A DNA stretch of 7,766 nucleotides, taken from contig CALAKE010000219.1 of the NCBI GenBank assembly GCA_937922775.1, positions 1 to 7,766 of the forward strand. Reading direction: 5' to 3'. Source of the stretch: an uncultured bacterium (GTDB lineage: Bacteria > Acidobacteriota > UBA890). Positions 6,899 through 7,766 of the stretch are shown in pieces. The position numbers and the translations under genes are program-made. Numbering within the stretch: position 1 is the first letter of the stretch; every line of letters starts with the position of its first letter. A model generated the notes under the pieces. The model made no database searches, was not told where the DNA came from, and worked only from the letters and a program-made list of their open reading frames with translations.

Positions 6899-7466
6899 CT
6901 AGTTACCGCCGCCCCACATGTACTGGTAGGCGACGCCGATGCTGTCGAAGTCGGCCCCCACCTTGGATCGCACTCCGGTGGTGAAGGTGACGCTGAGTCC
7001 GTGCGAGGGTGTGAGCGCATGGGCGAGAGTTCTGCCGAACCGGGTGGTCGATTGCAGTGTGTTGCGGATCACGCCGTTCACGCGAGTCGTGCCGCCCCGT
7101 CCGTAGGCCGCACCCACACCGAGCCAGGTTCCCGGTCGAAAGCTGTAGATCGCGTGACCCTGCAGCGTGTAGAGAGGTTCCTGCGAGAGCGTGAACCCGT
7201 CGAAGAAGTCGTCGTTCTCGGTGAACAGAAGTGCCGACGCCGATCCCTCGAAGGTCCATCTCCCGACAGCCTGTGAAATGCCGACCTGCGGTCGGAAGAC
7301 CCAGCGGTTCGAGCCCAGGTTGAGGAGCCTGTCCGCTTCGTATCGGCCCGTGGGAGCGACGACCTGGACGATGGCGCCGAGAATCGTCCCCTGCGAAGCT
7401 TCCCTCCCAGTCGGCGCCTGAGAAAGGCAGCATCACCCTGACCTTCGACGAGAGCCCGAAAAGGAG
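6899..7466 (-). pseudogene. Decayed outer-membrane beta-barrel gene, MetA-pathway-of-phenol-degradation family
   Basis: Two reading frames on the minus strand hold pieces of one protein. The upstream piece (7466-7401) reads LLFGLSSKVRVMLPF then SGADWEG. The downstream piece (about 7393-6902, 164 residues, stop at 6901-6899) starts QGTILGAIVQVVAPTGRY. It continues through LINLGSNRW-like LLNLGSNRWVFRPQVG, GRWTFEGSASALLFTENDDF, LYTLQGHAIYSFRPG and SIGVAYQYMW. These blocks match the order in outer-membrane proteins of the MetA-pathway family (Pfam Phenol_MetA_deg), where about 50 residues normally separate the LPF and TILGA blocks; only about 13 remain. The signal peptide and first strands are also gone: the upper frame meets a TAG at 7502-7500 and the lower frame a TGA at 7435-7433. 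No start or ribosome binding site could yield a full barrel. It probably once encoded a pore or transporter. The coding-like quality of the long 3' piece suggests the loss is recent; a sequencing or assembly error is less likely because a whole block is missing. Confidence 0.8.
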
Positions 7467-7492
7467 GGGCACGTCAAGGGACGCGCCCCTCC
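7463..7492 (-). terminator. Rho-independent terminator of the arylsulfatase gene
   Basis: In minus-strand RNA, GGAGGGGC-G-CGU pairs with ACG-U-GCCCCUCC to give a 12-bp stem with a single G-U pair and a 6-base loop, directly followed by UUUUCGG. On the plus strand the same position would be an A-C mismatch, so the hairpin is built for the minus strand. It starts 29 bases after the arylsulfatase stop codon. Its T-tract lies inside the first surviving codons of the decayed outer-membrane gene. Confidence 0.8.
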
Positions 7493-7497
7493 CCATG

Positions 7498-7520
7498 CAC
7501 TACGTTCAATGTACGTCGTG
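7498..7520 (-). other. Second hairpin between arylsulfatase stop and its terminator
   Basis: CAC-G-ACGT pairs with ACGT-A-GTG on the minus strand (7 bp plus one mismatch, 7-base loop), starting one base after the stop codon. Together with the terminator at 7463-7492 it forms a tandem hairpin that may protect the transcript 3' end. It has no T-tract of its own. Confidence 0.4.
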
Positions 7521-7521
7521 G

Positions 7522-7766
7522 CTAGCCACCGTCGGTCAGCCGGAAGATCACCCGGTCGATCTCGCCGGTGTACGGGAAGTGGTTGGTCACTCGGTACTTG
7601 GCGCTTACCGGGGTGCCCGCATCGACGCCGACGTCAAAGGTCTCCGACAGCGAGAACGTCGAGATGTGCATCTCGGGCATTGCTACTTCGTCGACCTTCT
7701 CCCCATTGATGAATAGCTCGCCCACACCACCGGGAATGCCCGGCGTAGTGCCGCCGTCCTCGATGA
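7522..7766 (-). CDS. Arylsulfatase, C-terminal end (5' part outside window)
   Basis: The minus-strand frame is open to the right edge and ends with TAG at 7524-7522. About 81 residues are visible. They match the C-terminal subdomain of type I (S1, formylglycine) arylsulfatases: a Gly-rich entry (EDGGTTPGIPGG), the strand GELFINGEKVDEV, then the hallmark block FSLSETFDVGVDAGTPVS and the final strand YTGEIDRVIFRLTDGG. A GTG at 7725 is not a real start, since the homology continues upstream of it. The catalytic Cys/Ser motif and metal ligands are outside the window, so activity and substrate class cannot be judged. Sulfatases of this type hydrolyse sulfate esters, usually in the periplasm. A strong terminator follows 29 bases downstream. 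Confidence 0.85.
   Translation of the reverse strand, partial: IEDGGTTPGIPGGVGELFINGEKVDEVAMPEMHISTFSLSETFDVGVDAGTPVSAKYRVTNHFPYTGEIDRVIFRLTDGG

Noticed and set aside
6903..7496. A 197-codon minus-strand frame that could be read as one intact gene
   Set aside because: Only its first part (to about 7401) has family-like sequence; after that it is Arg/His/Gly-rich shadow, while the real protein sequence continues in another frame.
1..7766. CRISPR arrays, tRNA or rRNA genes, insertion-sequence ends, toxin-antitoxin pairs
   Set aside because: No regularly spaced repeats, cloverleaf-like sequence, transposase motifs or paired small genes were found on either strand.

Overview
The window is GC-rich, densely coded Gram-negative-type bacterial DNA with SD-led genes and several exported proteins. 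The C-terminal part of an ADOP/MacB-type orphan permease, a YtcJ-like amidohydrolase, an S1 sulfatase and a remnant of a MetA-pathway-like outer-membrane protein together suggest Acidobacteriota or a similar soil or marine lineage. That placement is inference from gene content only; no rRNA or marker gene is present.

Layout from left to right. Positions 3-1064 (+) hold the 3' part of an ABC-type permease that runs in from outside the window. It converges on a minus-strand pair: an exported amidohydrolase (2091-3959) followed 88 bp downstream by an exported TPR protein (1112-2002). A 255-bp divergent intergenic region (3960-4214) separates this pair from a plus-strand pair: a serine alpha/beta-hydrolase of the phospholipase/carboxylesterase family (4215-4910) and, 47 bp later, a secreted GH36/melibiase-type glycosidase (4958-6844). 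These converge on minus-strand material coming from the right edge: the C-terminal end of an arylsulfatase (7522-7766), a strong intrinsic terminator, and a decayed outer-membrane beta-barrel gene (6899-7466).

Functionally this looks like ordinary accessory catabolic and envelope content: a periplasmic or surface amidohydrolase, a cytoplasmic esterase, a secreted alpha-galactosidase-like enzyme and a sulfatase. The GH36-like enzyme and the sulfatase could both act on sulfated galactose-containing glycans, but they are convergent and not in one operon, so this is only a hypothesis. The most informative observation beyond plain annotation is the broken outer-membrane gene: its N-terminal half is gone, its reading frame changes near 7400 where about 35-40 family residues appear to be missing, and the sulfatase terminator abuts its surviving 5' edge. 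I see no convincing new multi-gene system, no CRISPR array, no RNA gene and no insertion sequence.
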